Source: Cryptomeria japonica (Eukaryota; Streptophyta; Pinopsida; Cupressales; Cupressaceae). From it: 64,000 nt of DNA. Below, in pieces: positions 21,702 through 32,082 of the stretch. Numbering within the stretch: position 1 is the stretch's first letter; each line of letters starts with the position of its first letter. A program made the position numbers and the translations under genes. The notes below the pieces were generated by a model. It was not told where the DNA came from and made no database searches. It saw only the letters and a program-made list of their open reading frames with translations. The stretch spans positions 311,069,235 to 311,133,234 of the forward strand of contig NC_081405.1 of NCBI RefSeq assembly GCF_030272615.1, read 5' to 3'.

Positions 21702-23001
21702 TGTAAAGCGGAAAATCGCGATCGAACCTTAGTTGCTCTCCCTTCTTCCAACTCCAAGGAGAGAGAAGGGAGATTCACTAGGGTTGATGGTTTTCACTTA
21801 GGGGAGAGACTTTACATTCAAAAGAGGGGTTGAAACCCACAAGATCCAATCCCACGCAATGCAAGATTGGATGCTAAATGAGTTTCAAGGGTTATGACAG
21901 CAAGGCTACCCTCTTTTGTAAAGAATGTGCATAGAAGAATTAAGCTAGGAATGCATAGAAAGTGAGAAAGATTTGCTTATAAACTGAGATAGGAATACAG
22001 TATGAAGCTGCGGACCTGGAATTAGCAGTAAAATGTCGATACGGCGCTGTCCTGCAAATTTGAGCAAAAGTTGTCGGGACGATGGCGCCCGGCACCACGG
22101 TCCTCCAAAAAATCCGCGAAACGAAGGGGGATCTGTTCGTCTCTGCACAAGGATTCCAGATCTTCAATTTCAGCCACGTACCTGCAACCTACACACAGAA
22201 AAGCAAAGACGATTGGGGGGTTAGGGATTAGGGGTTTGCCTTTAGGTCAAACCCCGGTTTTGGAATTAACCAAGAAATGAGCAATGTTGTAAATGTAAAT
22301 GTCTGTAATGTAAAACAAGTACTAATACCTTGTTCTAAGGATGTTTGTATCCTTATGTGCGAAGGTTTAGATGTTGTTGTTTGTTGTATGTTGTAGTAGT
22401 ATGTAGTAAGTGATCTCCTCTTCAATGGTTGAATCCTTGTCTTGAATGCAACACTTAGCCTTGAATGGAGACTTAGAAGGAATGCTTGAAGGAATGCTTG
22501 AATGCTTGAATGCTTGAGTATAGTTTCCACGCTTGTACACATATCCTCTTCATATCCCAAATGAGAGAGAAAAATGTAGTTTATATACTTGCCAATTAGG
22601 GTTAAAAGACTGATTTTCCCGACCTTAGGCCGACCAGGAAAGTTAATTTTCCAATTTGCAAACAAAAAGACCCAAGACCCCTTAGGAGACCAGGCCCAAA
22701 ATAGGCCCAGGGACCAGGGCGCTGGGTGCCATGGTCCTAGGGGACCAGGGCGCTGGGTGCCATGGTCCTAGGGGACCAGGGCGCTGGGCGCCCTAGTCCT
22801 GAAGGACCAGGGCGCTGGGCGCTCTGGTCCCACCTCCCGAGACAGCAGGGTGCAAGGAGGTTCAGGCCAGGGTGCTAGAAAATGCAGTTTTCAGTGTCAT
22901 AATCAGGTTTCGGGGTCTCCATTCAGGTTGCGTGTTGCGTCACCATCATGAAGACCGAAATGCAGTTGAAATTGCAAGTGTCGCAATTTTAGGACGCTAC
23001 A
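21702..23001 (-). repeat. 3' LTR of the gag-protease element
   Basis: 1300 bases. By eye it differs from the 5' LTR by about 19 substitutions, all but one transitions, plus extra copies of a 31-base GC-rich unit at 22700-22845. TATA box TATATAAAC on the minus strand at about 22579-22587. Confidence 0.93.
22700..22845 (-). repeat. Four palindromic GC-rich units in U3
   Basis: The unit is GGACCAGGGCGCTGGGYGCC followed by ATGGTCCTAGG. The arms GGACCA and TGGTCC pair, and GGCGC-type inner arms also pair. Four units are present here against two in the 5' LTR (29385-29450). Related units occur in the diverged solo LTRs at 12080-12170 and 53590-53640. Confidence 0.85.
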
Positions 23002-23020
23002 TTTAGCCCCCACTTTAGCG
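23002..23020 (-). promoter_or_regulatory. Polypurine tract of the gag-protease element
   Basis: The minus strand reads AAAGTGGGGGCTAAA directly before the 3' LTR start TGTAGCGTCC. Confidence 0.65.
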
Positions 23021-23740
23021 GGAGTATAGGCGTATGCTCATACTTCCGGTAAAGTACAAGGAAACAACATTGAAAGACTTTCACCACGTCAAGGAGGCAA
23101 GATACACCAAGCCCCCAGTGGACTAAGGATCTTACGACTTCGATTGACAAAGTAAAAGGGAATATCATGAGGGAGAACCATGACTGTCAGTAGTAAGGTT
23201 CCCTCACTATGAGTCATGCGAGAAAGATATCAAAAAATTTCAAGGCAAAGCTAAATTTGTCAAGAAATTTTCAAGTATCTTGAAAAGATATGAACGGGAT
23301 GTATGCCCCCCTACGTTAAAGTGATCGCACACGCCTCACCGGGGGTGATTGCTTTAAGGTAGTGATACATATAAGAAATGAGAAAGGAGCACGTTATCGC
23401 AAGGATTTAGCCCCCAAGTGTGAGATAAACCCAAGGATAATAGACACAAAACATAAAGCACAAGGTGACTTCGCTTTCCTCGGGGTCAGTATGCTGTATG
23501 ATAATTCATGTGTATCATATGTATGTATGCATAATTGTTCTTCATTCCCCAATCAAGGAAGGTCACCTAGAAGAAGGGAACACATGTGTCTTTTGAGTCA
23601 ACATGAGAGAGATCGAGAGATCTCAATGCTTTGCATCGTCCTCAAGTAGACAACACCAAGGACAACAAATAGAAGAATGAGAATAACGTATAGAAGAAGT
23701 AACACAAGAGAGGAGGAGAGAATCTGCTATGCTAATGTAA
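23021..23740. other. 3' non-coding part of the gag-protease element
   Basis: No pol domain or other gene is seen. This 0.7 kb between the tail of the frame and the polypurine tract is where RT to integrase would be in an autonomous element. Confidence 0.6.
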
Positions 23741-24235
23741 CTAGTCTAGCACGTCATCTACCCCCCGATCTTGGTGATCAATGTTTCGGGAAGGCAGGGA
23801 ACACGCTAGAGGAGGAACATTCAACACAGCAGATGGAGCTATCACAAGATCCAAACAAGGGCTATGTTCATGTTCCAAGCCACATTGTTCTTCTCTAGGA
23901 GCTAGGATAAGTGCTTTAGAAAATTCATTAGATAAATGGTCATCAATATCAACAAGTTCATATTCACTATCAAAAGCAAGAGGAGAAGTAGCATTTTCAT
24001 CATGAATAACATTTTCATCTATATCATCATCAAGATTTATAAAAATAGGATCTTTAACTCGCACAGGATCAAGACCATCATGCATCTTATGTTTAGGAGA
24101 TTTCGGCTCAATCATCGGCTGAGGAGAAAATGGAATAATGCTTGTTGAAGGTGTTTTTGGAGATTGCAAAGTTTGAGAAGCAGTTGCTTGAGCTCTAAGA
24201 CGACGCTTTCGTCGACGTTCGCGTGCAGAACGATT
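23741..24235 (-). pseudogene. Acidic/basic tail of the gag-protease frame
   Basis: This is in the same frame as the protease block, separated by one TGA (an Arg CGA is a likely parent: ...KTR, stop, NRSARERRRKRR). An Arg-rich stretch is followed by a Pro/Ser-rich region and an acidic one (INLDDDIDENV, DSEYELVDIDDHL). It ends at TGA or TAG near 23741. No RT motif is present. It may be a remnant of the protease-RT linker of an autonomous parent, now the natural end of the polyprotein. Confidence 0.6.
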
Positions 24236-25309
24236 TCATCTAGTCTTAGTAGGAAGTGGAGAAGATTGAGGAGGAGGAATGTTCTCATCCTTATCACTTG
24301 GGTGTTTAGGTTGTGGTCTCTTAGGCTGGATAATAGGAGAAGAGGAAGGTCTCTTCTCTCTATAAAAAGAAGGAGGAGGAACTGCTCCATATAAAGGAGG
24401 AATTTTTGGTTTAGGAAGAAGACCAAGTCCATCATGACAAGGAGGTATAGGTCTACTTTTAGGAAGTTTATTAGGTATAGACATAGTCACATCCATAGGG
24501 ATGGGTTGGGAATCTTCTTGAGGAAAGATATTAGTTTTATCTTTCAAAGGAAGAACTTCCTTCTCAAGAACGATAGGAATGTCAAGTTTAGGTGTTCTAG
24601 GTTCACTTAGAGATAGGATCATATCTGTTTTCCACTTTTGATAAGATTTGAAAAGATGATCACTTCGCGGAGGAAGAGATTGGAATTGTTTAGGCCAAAA
24701 GTAATCAATAGGAACATTAGAAGTTCTTTCAGCTGGTTTAAAGAGACTATGATTAACAGTAACGACTTCACCATTATGGGGAAATTTCAAACACTTATGA
24801 ATAGGAGAAGCAATAGCTTTCATAGAAGATAGCCAAGGATAGCCAAGCTTCACACGAAATTGTTCGGATGAAGGAATAATAGCAAAGTTCACATCAAGGG
24901 ATTTGTTATGGACCCCGATAGGCAATGTAATAGAACCAATTGCAGGAGAAGAAAATGCATCAAATAGTTTCACAATCACATCTGTTTTGTCATATATCAC
25001 TTGATTCAATTGCAAAGTAAAAAGAAATTCTTCAGTAATAACATTAACCATGCACGAAGGATCAATAAGCACTCCACGGCAAGGTGTATTCTTGACTTTT
25101 GCAACTATATATAAAGGACCATCAGGTGCCCTAATGGTTTCACTGGAATCAAATGTGATGGAAGGTTCTTTAGGGTTTTCTTGCTGCTCTACAAAGTTAA
25201 TCACATTCGGAGTCATAGACACAAGACCATCAGATGAAAGAGAGGAATCATTAGCCTCAATCGCATTAGAGGTATGAGAAGAATGAGAAGGTAATGGATC
25301 AGTAAAAAT
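24236..25309 (-). pseudogene. Retropepsin-like protease region of the gag-protease element
   Basis: Same frame as gag, after a single TAG. From MTPNVINFVE it reads a retropepsin-like fold: RGVLIDPSCMVNVI at the active site (Asp-Pro-Ser where Asp-Thr-Gly or Asp-Ser-Gly is usual), IGSITLPIGV, then VKLGYPWLSSMKAIAS and KCLKFPHNGEVVTV, as in Athila/Tat-type proteases. A Pro-rich linker follows. The Asp is retained, but the altered triplet makes catalytic activity uncertain. Confidence 0.7.
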
Positions 25310-27196
25310 CTAAAGATTTTGGTTAGGAGGAGCTACAGATGTATTGCCTTTATCATTCACTCCAGAAACAGAAATAGTATTATTATCAATCAAATCTTGA
25401 ATTTTACCCTTTAGAGAAAAACATTTTTCAGTATCATGCCCAGGCTGACGATGAAATTGACAAAAAACTTTGTTATCAAAATAAGGTGAAGTAATCTTTG
25501 CAGGATCGATTTGCCTTATAGGAGGAAGGGTAAGCACATTTTGTTCCAATAACTTATTCATAATACTATGCAATGATTCATTCAAAGGAGTATACTTTCT
25601 TTCTTTCTTGAAAAATTTAGAAATAGGAGGCACACCTGATGCTGCATTCACATTGTTGTTGATGATGTTTTCATTGAATTTGATGGAATCTTTGTTTGGT
25701 TTAAACTTCCCAAATGGTTGTTGACTGCTATCACCCTTATCACTCGGAGCCATAGGATGTGATTGTTCCATTTGACTCACAGTCAGTTGATAATTGTGAA
25801 GAGTTGCACACAACTGTTGGAAAGAAGTAAACTCAGAAAACAGAAGTTTGTCTCGAATATCTTTTTGTAAATTAGAAATAAAGATTCTTTGAATATCATT
25901 GTCAGGCACTGGAAAAGAAATTTGAGCATACAAATGCTTATATCTACCAATGAAATCAGTCACTTTTTCTTTAACACCTTGTTTACAATGCATTAAATCA
26001 ATCAAAGTAACTTTAGGACTTATATTGTTTTGAAATTGTTGAATGAAAGCATTTGCAAGTTGTTCGAAAGAAGTAATAGAATAGGAAGGCAATGAGCAAT
26101 ACCATTGTAGGGCTTTGTCTCTTAATGTTCTAGTGAACAGTTTTGCAAGCAACCTTTGGTCATAAGCAAAATCAGTACAGATTGTTTGAAAAGTCTTAAC
26201 ATGTGTTAGAGGATCACCTTTACCATTATAAAGCTCCAAATGTGGAATTTCAACATGTTTAGGGGGGATAGCTCGAACAATGTCAAGAGAAAGTGGGCTC
26301 GCAACATCAAATGTGGGCACACTAAACTTAGATTGATTCATAGAGGCAATTTGTTGCTGTAAAGAAGAGACAGTTTGTGCAAGATTGTTAATGGTCGCTT
26401 CAGTCGAAGGGTTCATATTAGATGTGTTAGATTGAGATGGAGGTGTTATGTTATTGGAAGAAGGTAAAGAGTAAGGTGGTGGGACCCTATGATAATTAGT
26501 CATAGGAGATGATTGGACGGGAGGAACACTACAAGGAGGAATGGAATGATTGAATGAATTTCCCCCTTGCGTCATGTTCATTTGTGGAGATATAATAGGG
26601 ACACTCATTGAAGGAGTGAATGAAGAAATCGGATTGAACGAAGGAAGAGGGTTAATTGAAGAAGAGGGATTGCCCCCATGACTGGTGATCACAAGAGGAA
26701 TGTCTTGTGTAGAAGTAGCCATTATGTTTGATGTAAAGGTAGGTATGCTAGCAATAGAAGTCATCAAAGGAATAGAATGATTGACTTGAGTAGGAGGTTG
26801 TGTATAACCCAAATTTTCAGCACAACTCTTCATAGGCATCACATTTGAATCCACAATGTGTGCAATACCACGCAAAATATCAATTCCATTCTTATCACTT
26901 TGAAGCATACGTTTTAGACCCTCAATTAAAGGAAGAGCTTGACTATCGGGGTATTCTTGAGACATCCATTGTCGAAAATCGTCAAATTGGTTATCCAATT
27001 TTGAAAGTTGTTCTTCAGAAACCTCATGGAGAGCTTCTTCATCATTAGGAGGATTAGAGGAATTACCCATGTCCTCGTTAAAAAGGCCATTCAAATTAGG
27101 TTCCATCTCCTCAGTAATTAAACCTTGGAAGGACTTAATTCTAAGGCTTCGTCTAACGGGAATAGTGTAAGTAGGGCTTATTGTTGTAAAACTCAT
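25310..27196 (-). CDS. Intact Gag of the non-autonomous gypsy element
   Basis: An uninterrupted 628-residue frame. The N-terminal half is Ser/Pro/Asn-rich. The retrotransposon Gag domain covers about residues 300-480: PPKHVEIPHLELYNGKGDP, LLAKLFTRTLRDKALQWYCSL, SFEQLANAFIQQF, KVTLIDLMHCKQGVKEKVTD and LFSEFTSFQQLC. A Cys-X2-His-X4-His-X4-Cys finger (CQFHRQPGHDTEKC) lies near residue 580. It would form the particle that packages element RNA. Start at MSFTTISPTYTIP, the first Met of the frame. The frame continues past its TAG into protease. Confidence 0.88.
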   Translation of the reverse strand: MSFTTISPTYTIPVRRSLRIKSFQGLITEEMEPNLNGLFNEDMGNSSNPPNDEEALHEVSEEQLSKLDNQFDDFRQWMSQEYPDSQALPLIEGLKRMLQSDKNGIDILRGIAHIVDSNVMPMKSCAENLGYTQPPTQVNHSIPLMTSIASIPTFTSNIMATSTQDIPLVITSHGGNPSSSINPLPSFNPISSFTPSMSVPIISPQMNMTQGGNSFNHSIPPCSVPPVQSSPMTNYHRVPPPYSLPSSNNITPPSQSNTSNMNPSTEATINNLAQTVSSLQQQIASMNQSKFSVPTFDVASPLSLDIVRAIPPKHVEIPHLELYNGKGDPLTHVKTFQTICTDFAYDQRLLAKLFTRTLRDKALQWYCSLPSYSITSFEQLANAFIQQFQNNISPKVTLIDLMHCKQGVKEKVTDFIGRYKHLYAQISFPVPDNDIQRIFISNLQKDIRDKLLFSEFTSFQQLCATLHNYQLTVSQMEQSHPMAPSDKGDSSQQPFGKFKPNKDSIKFNENIINNNVNAASGVPPISKFFKKERKYTPLNESLHSIMNKLLEQNVLTLPPIRQIDPAKITSPYFDNKVFCQFHRQPGHDTEKCFSLKGKIQDLIDNNTISVSGVNDKGNTSVAPPNQNL

Positions 27197-28354
27197 GCAC
27201 TAGAAAGGAAGAGGAAATTTTGAATTTAGAGGTAGCAATTTTCAGTAAAATCAGCCAATCTTCCAGATTTAAGCTGTTAAATGCAATTACGACAATCTCC
27301 CGAAATTTCGGAAAAAATGTCCGGGACCGTGGCGCTCGGAGTGCAACATGGTCCTTGCAACTTTTTTCGAAATTTGCAGGGATGAAAGGTATGATGATTT
27401 TAGAGTTAATCTGAAAAAATTGAGTGATTTTACGATCTGTAGATAGGCCAAATTAAAGTTGCAATCTCGAAATTGAACCCTACCAAGATTGTCAAAAAAG
27501 GCACAATTTGAATTTTGAAAAAGAGAGGGAAACTGAAATTTTGAATTTTATGATTTTAGAGGGAATGTCAAGAGCAATGCAAGTTTTGAAATTTAAAAAT
27601 TGACTCAATTTCACGCAAAATTCAATTTTGAAAGCGGAAATTAAAGTTGTTGTAATTAAGCACTTAATTTCAAAAGTCACAAATTGTAAGAATTTGAATA
27701 AAGCACTGAAATTTTGAATGAATGCAAACACACTTTTCAGATTTAGGACAGTAAGAACACAATTTTGACACAAAATTTCAATTTCAATGATTTTTGAATG
27801 TTTAGAAGCCTTAATCCAAGCAATCACAAGACCAACTTTGACTGTAATTTTGAAAGTGTTAGATTTGATAAAATCAGCCAAAATTCTGGATTTTAGCAGG
27901 AAAATACAGTAAGATCTAGCTCCCGAAATTTCGGAAAAAATGTCGGGGACGATGGCGCTCGGAGTGCACACGGTCCTCGCAACTTTTTTCCAAATTTTCA
28001 GGGATGAAAGATATTGTGATTTTATTGCGGAATCCAAAGTTACAGCTGATTTGGAGATGTTTTGATCAATGAAATTGTCGGACAAAGGTTGAATCAAGAG
28101 AGTTTCAAAAATTAGGGTTTTAACACTTAACCACTTAATTTTTAAAATTAAAGCATAGATATGAATTGATAATTTGTAATAGAAGGGTAGATCTGAAACA
28201 AGCATTAACAATTAAACATTTCACAAGTTTAATTACTAAAAAGAAAATTTAGGGTTTTTTATGCAATCACCTCTAAAATTTTGCAAAAGATCAAACATGG
28301 AAATGTAATCAAGGAATCAATTTTCAGATCTAAGCATGAATAATCAGAAAGGAT
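27197..28354 (-). other. Leader of the gag-protease element
   Basis: An AT-rich leader with two copies of a block that includes CCCGAAATTTCGGAAAAAATGTC (palindromic CGAAATTTCG) and GTGGCGCTCGGAGTGCA, at about 27298-27370 and 27921-27990. The repeats are diverged and spaced about 620 bases apart. Small frames such as 27492-28211 on the minus strand have AT-biased composition and no motif. Confidence 0.55.
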
Positions 28355-28373
28355 GTTCACGTCGGGTTCACCA
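28355..28373 (-). promoter_or_regulatory. Primer-binding site of the gag-protease element
   Basis: The minus strand reads TGGTGAACCCGACGTGAAC, three bases after the LTR end. It is not the initiator-Met type. The tRNA that matches was not identified by me. Confidence 0.65.
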
Positions 28374-28376
28374 AAA

Positions 28377-29614
28377 TGTAAAGCGGAAAATCGCGATCGA
28401 ACCCTAGTTGCTCTCCCTTCTTCCAACTCCAAGGAGAGAGAAGGGAGATTCACTAGGGTTGATGGTTTTCACTTAGGGGAGAGACTTTACATTCAAAAGA
28501 GGGGTTGAAACCCACAAGATCCAATCCCACGCAATGCAAGATTGGATGCTAAATGAGTTTCAAGGGTTATGACAGCAAGGCTACCCTCTTTTGTAAAGAA
28601 TGTGCATAGAAGAATTAAGCTAGGAATGCATAGAAAGTGAGAAAGATTTGCTTATAAACTGAGATAGGAATACAGTATGAAGCTGCGGACCTGGAATTAG
28701 CAGTAAAATGTCGATACGGCGCTGTCCTACAAATTTGAGCAAAAGTTGTCGGGACGATGGCGCCCGGCGCCACGGTCCTCCGAAAAATCCGCGAAACGAA
28801 GGGGGATCTGTTCGTCTCTGCACAAGGATTCCAGATCTTCAATTTCAGTCGCGTACCTGCAACCTACACATAGAAAAGCGAAGACGATTGGGGGGTTAGG
28901 GATTAGGGGTTTGCCTTTAGGTCAAACCCCAGTTTTGGAATTAACCAAGAAATGAGCAATGTTGTAAATGTAAATGTTTGTAATGTAAAACAAGTACTAA
29001 TACCTTGTTCTAAGGATGTTTGTATCCTTATGTGCGAAGGTTTAGATGTTGTTGTTTGTTGTATGTTGTAGTAGTATGTAGTAAGTGATCTCCTCTTCAA
29101 TGGTTGAATCCTTGTCTTGAATGCAACACTTAGCCTTGAATGGAGACTTAGAAGGAATGCTTGAAGGAATGCTTGAATGCTTGAATGCTTAAGTATAGTT
29201 TCCACGCTTGTACACATATCCTCTTCATATCCCAAATGAGAGAGAAAAATGTAGTTTATATACTTGCCAATTAGGGTTAAAAGACTGATTTTCCCGACCT
29301 TAGGCCGACCAGGAAAGTTAATTTTCCAATTTGCAAACAAAAAGACCCGAGACCCCTTAGGAGACCGGGCCCAGAATAGGCCCAGGGACCAGGGCGCTGG
29401 GCGCCATGGTCCTGGGGGACCAGGGCGCTGGGCGCTCTGGTCCCACCTCCCGGGACAGCAGGGTGCAAGGAGGTTCAGGCCAGGGTGCTAGAAAATGCAG
29501 TTTTCAGTGTCATAATCAGGTTTCGGGGTCTCCATTCAGGTTGCGTGTTGCGTCGCCATCTTGAAGACCGAAATGCAGTCGAAATTGCAAGTGTCACAAT
29601 TTTAGGACGCTACA
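28377..29614 (-). repeat. 5' LTR of the gag-protease element
   Basis: 1238 bases, 62 shorter than the 3' LTR because it has two fewer palindromic units. TATA box TATATAAAC on the minus strand at 29254-29262, with the palindromic units upstream (29385-29450). Confidence 0.93.
29385..29450 (-). repeat. Two palindromic GC-rich units in U3 of the 5' LTR
   Basis: Same unit as at 22700-22845 (GGACCAGGGCGCTGGGCGCC), two copies. Confidence 0.85.
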
Positions 29615-29901
29615 ATAACCAATTCAACAACCTTAATTGGTTAGGGTTTAACAAAAACAACTGGTAGGGTTTACTGGTTACATAATATAGAAAGGGTTTA
29701 ACCTTTTACTCTGATTACCAGTTCAACTCACAAACTTACATACTGGTTTACAATAACCTTCACAAAGCTCTTCCTATTGGTTATGAGACAATATCAACAA
29801 TAACAACAATATCGGCAACATCATTAATACCATTATCAGTTCAATTGACATCAATGACAACATAACATATCATTAACGCAATCTTCATGCAAATGCCAAC
29901 A

Positions 29902-29925
29902 ATCTCCCCCTTTGGCATTGATGGC
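29902..29925 (-). promoter_or_regulatory. Polypurine tract of copia A
   Basis: The minus strand reads CCAAAGGGGGAGAT directly before the LTR start TGTTGGCATT. Confidence 0.8.
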
Positions 29926-30254
29926 AATACAAAATATCAACACCATTGCTTTATTGTTGTGATTGTGAATAGGAATCTTGGTTTACATTACCCAAGTATT
30001 CACATGCTCTCTCTGTCTTCGTATTGTCATTGGTTCTCCTTCTCATAACCACATAATTCTTCTCCCCCTTTGACAGCAATGCCAAATTGAAAGTAAAACA
30101 TGTAATATCAAAATTTCACTATGCATCAACAACATACTACAACTTGATGCTCCCCCTATGGAATACATCCACTTCTACATCAACCCTTGTAAAATTTTGC
30201 AAGTGTTTTAGGGACTGATATAGTCAACATCATGTTCAACTGACTTCATGAAGA

Positions 30255-31552
30255 GGGACAACCCCTAACTGACTTCTAAGATACTAAAAAGTAGTCTTAG
30301 GCAGAGGTTTGGTAAAAATATCTACAAGTTGTTCCTTGGTAGAAACATGCTCTAAGATAACATCTTTACTCTAAACTTTTTCCCTCAAGAAATGATACTT
30401 CAATTCAATGTGCTTGGTTCATGCGTGCAAAAAAGGATTCTTAGAAATATTTATGGCACTTGTGTTATCACATAAGATCTTTATAGGTTTTGAAATATTC
30501 ATCTTAAAACCTTCAAAAATGTGTCTCATCCAAATAGCCTGTGTGCAATTCATATAAGCTACAACATACTCAACTTCAACAGTAGATTGTGAAGTGCAAC
30601 TCTGCTTTTTACTACTCCATGAAACAATCCTTCCTCCAAGAAAAAATGCTCCACCGGTTGTGCTTTTTCGGTCATAAACATTTCCTGCCCAATCAGCATC
30701 TATGTATGCCTTCAAATCAAAGTTTCCACCATATGGATACCATAATCCATAGTCAACAGTACCTTTCAGGTATCTAAAGATTCTCTTGGTTGCTATCAGG
30801 TGTGTCTCCTTAGTATTCTTCTGGATTCTAGCAACTATGCCAATTGCATGGGCAATGTCTGGTCTGTTGTGAACAACATAGTGCAACTTGCCAATCATTG
30901 ACCTATATTCCTTCTCATCAACAAACTTAGATTCATCTTCCTTGGACAACTTACAACCTGTAACCATTGGTGTCCCAGCTGGTTTACAGTCACTCATGCC
31001 AGATGTCTTCAAAACCTCTTTCACATACTTAGACTGTGTAATGAAAATACCATTCTTCATTTGTTGTATCTGCAAGCCTATGAAATTTTTTATTTCCCCT
31101 ACTAAAGACATTTCAAATTCATTTTTCATTTCATCTGCAAAACTATTGCTCGTGACATCATTACCTCCAAATATAATATCATCAACAAATACTTCACTGA
31201 CCAGTATTTCATCTCCTTCGGACTTGAGATATATGTTACTATCATCTCTGGTTCTCAGAAAGACTGTCTTCATTAGATGTGTATGAAGCCTTTCATACCA
31301 TGCTTTGGGTGCCTACTTTAATCCATATAAAGCCTTATGCAATCTGCATACCATGTCTTTCTCACCAGTCAATGCATAACCATCTGGTTGCTCTATGTAT
31401 ACCTCTTCTTCCAATATCCCATTCAAAAATGCAAACTTAACATCCATTTGATATACCTTGAACTTCTTATGGGCTACAAATACAAGTAAAGTTCTGACAC
31501 CTTCCAGTCTTGCTACTGGTGCAAAAGTTTTTCCATAATCTTCTCCTTCCTC
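30255..31552 (-). pseudogene. RT and RNase H of copia A
   Basis: Frame 31273-30419 is a 284-codon block: EILVSEVFVDDIIFGGND (catalytic FVDD), IKNFIGLQIQQ, EYRSMIGKLHYVVHNRPDIAH, RIFRYLKGTVDYGLWYP, then RNase H with YIDADWAGNVYDRKSTTGG, SWSSKKQSCTSQSTVEVEY and LCDNTSAINISKNP. The N-terminal RT part lies upstream to 31552 ([30 protein letters not shown]) across stops. The C-terminal QLVDIFTKPLPK ends near 30255. Confidence 0.88.
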
Positions 31553-32082
31553 TTAAGCATAACCCTTGCACACTAATCTTGCCTTGTTACGAACTACAAC
31601 ACCATCTTCATTCAATTTGTTCCTGTATACCCATTTAGTACCTATAACATTCTTATTTACCGGTCGAGGTACTAGGGTCCAAGTGTTGTTCTTCTCAATT
31701 TGTTCCAATTCCTCCTCCATAGCTTTAACCCAATAATCATCACCAAATGCCTCCTTAGCAGTTCTTGGTTCAATGGTGGAGATCATGCAAGAATTCTCTC
31801 TAATTTTTCTTCTGGTTAGTACTCTAGCATCCTTATCTCCAATAATTTTCTCAGGATTGTGATTCGGTCTCACATATCTAGGAATAACATGATCATTATC
31901 TTCAGGTTCAACTTCTTCTTTGTCATCATCTTCTTCTGAATTTATCCATTCTGGTTGAACTGTTGCATCAGAATTTGCTTTGCTGGTTTCAGATTTCACA
32001 GTTTCTGGTTCCAAAAACAAAATGCAAGGATCTTCATCCTTTTTCTCTGAATTGGTTCCTTCTGAGACTTCAGGAAATTCAT
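31553..32082 (-). pseudogene. Integrase tail and RT start of copia A
   Basis: A 155-codon frame. The first part is a Glu/Asp-rich linker (EEDDDKEEVEPEDNDHVIPRY). The end reads KEAFGDDYWVKAMEEELEQI, NNTWTLVPRPVNKNVIGTKW and ARLVCKGYA, the N-terminal part of copia RT. A stop after KGYA breaks it from the RT block below. Confidence 0.85.

Larger units (their letters stand above)
21702..29614 (-). mobile_element. Non-autonomous gypsy-type element encoding only gag-protease
   Basis: Perfect ATAAC duplications occur at 21697-21701 and 29615-29619. LTRs 28377-29614 (5') and 21702-23001 (3') begin TGTAGCGTCC and end CGCTTTACA on the minus strand. The internal 5.4 kb carries a primer site, one gag-protease frame and a polypurine tract but no RT, RNase H or integrase. 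Their absence at this length (no degraded remnant either) means it must move with enzymes from another element. This matches the class described in plants as terminal-repeat elements with a GAG domain (TR-GAG). Confidence 0.92.
13698..29901 (-). repeat. 3' LTR of copia A, in three pieces
   Basis: Pieces 13698-13869, 20728-21701 and 29620-29901 (about 1.43 kb in total) match the intact 5' LTR 35216-36650 collinearly with point differences. The first break carries copia B (duplication ACTGT), the second the gag-protease element (duplication ATAAC). The LTR contains a G-run (AGAGGGGGGGGTGAAT) near its start and short AAACTC repeats. The intact copy has one extra AAACTC unit. Confidence 0.93.

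Noticed and set aside
21945-22280. Short frames of 63-75 codons on both strands of R/U5, repeated at 28620-28955
   Set aside because: They are LTR copies of each other and overlap in three or four frames; no protein-like features.
22228-22665. 145-codon minus-strand frame, repeated nearly identically at 28903-29340
   Set aside because: It is repeated only because it is in the two LTRs of one element. It begins upstream of the TATA box, so the element's RNA would not include its start, and its sequence has no protein motif.
27492-28211. 239-codon minus-strand frame in the leader of the gag-protease element
   Set aside because: Lys/Phe/Ile/Ser-rich composition from AT-rich DNA, upstream of gag, with no recognisable domain; listed with the leader.
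30589-31286. Plus-strand frames of 62 and 132 codons
   Set aside because: They are antisense to the copia A RT and RNase H.
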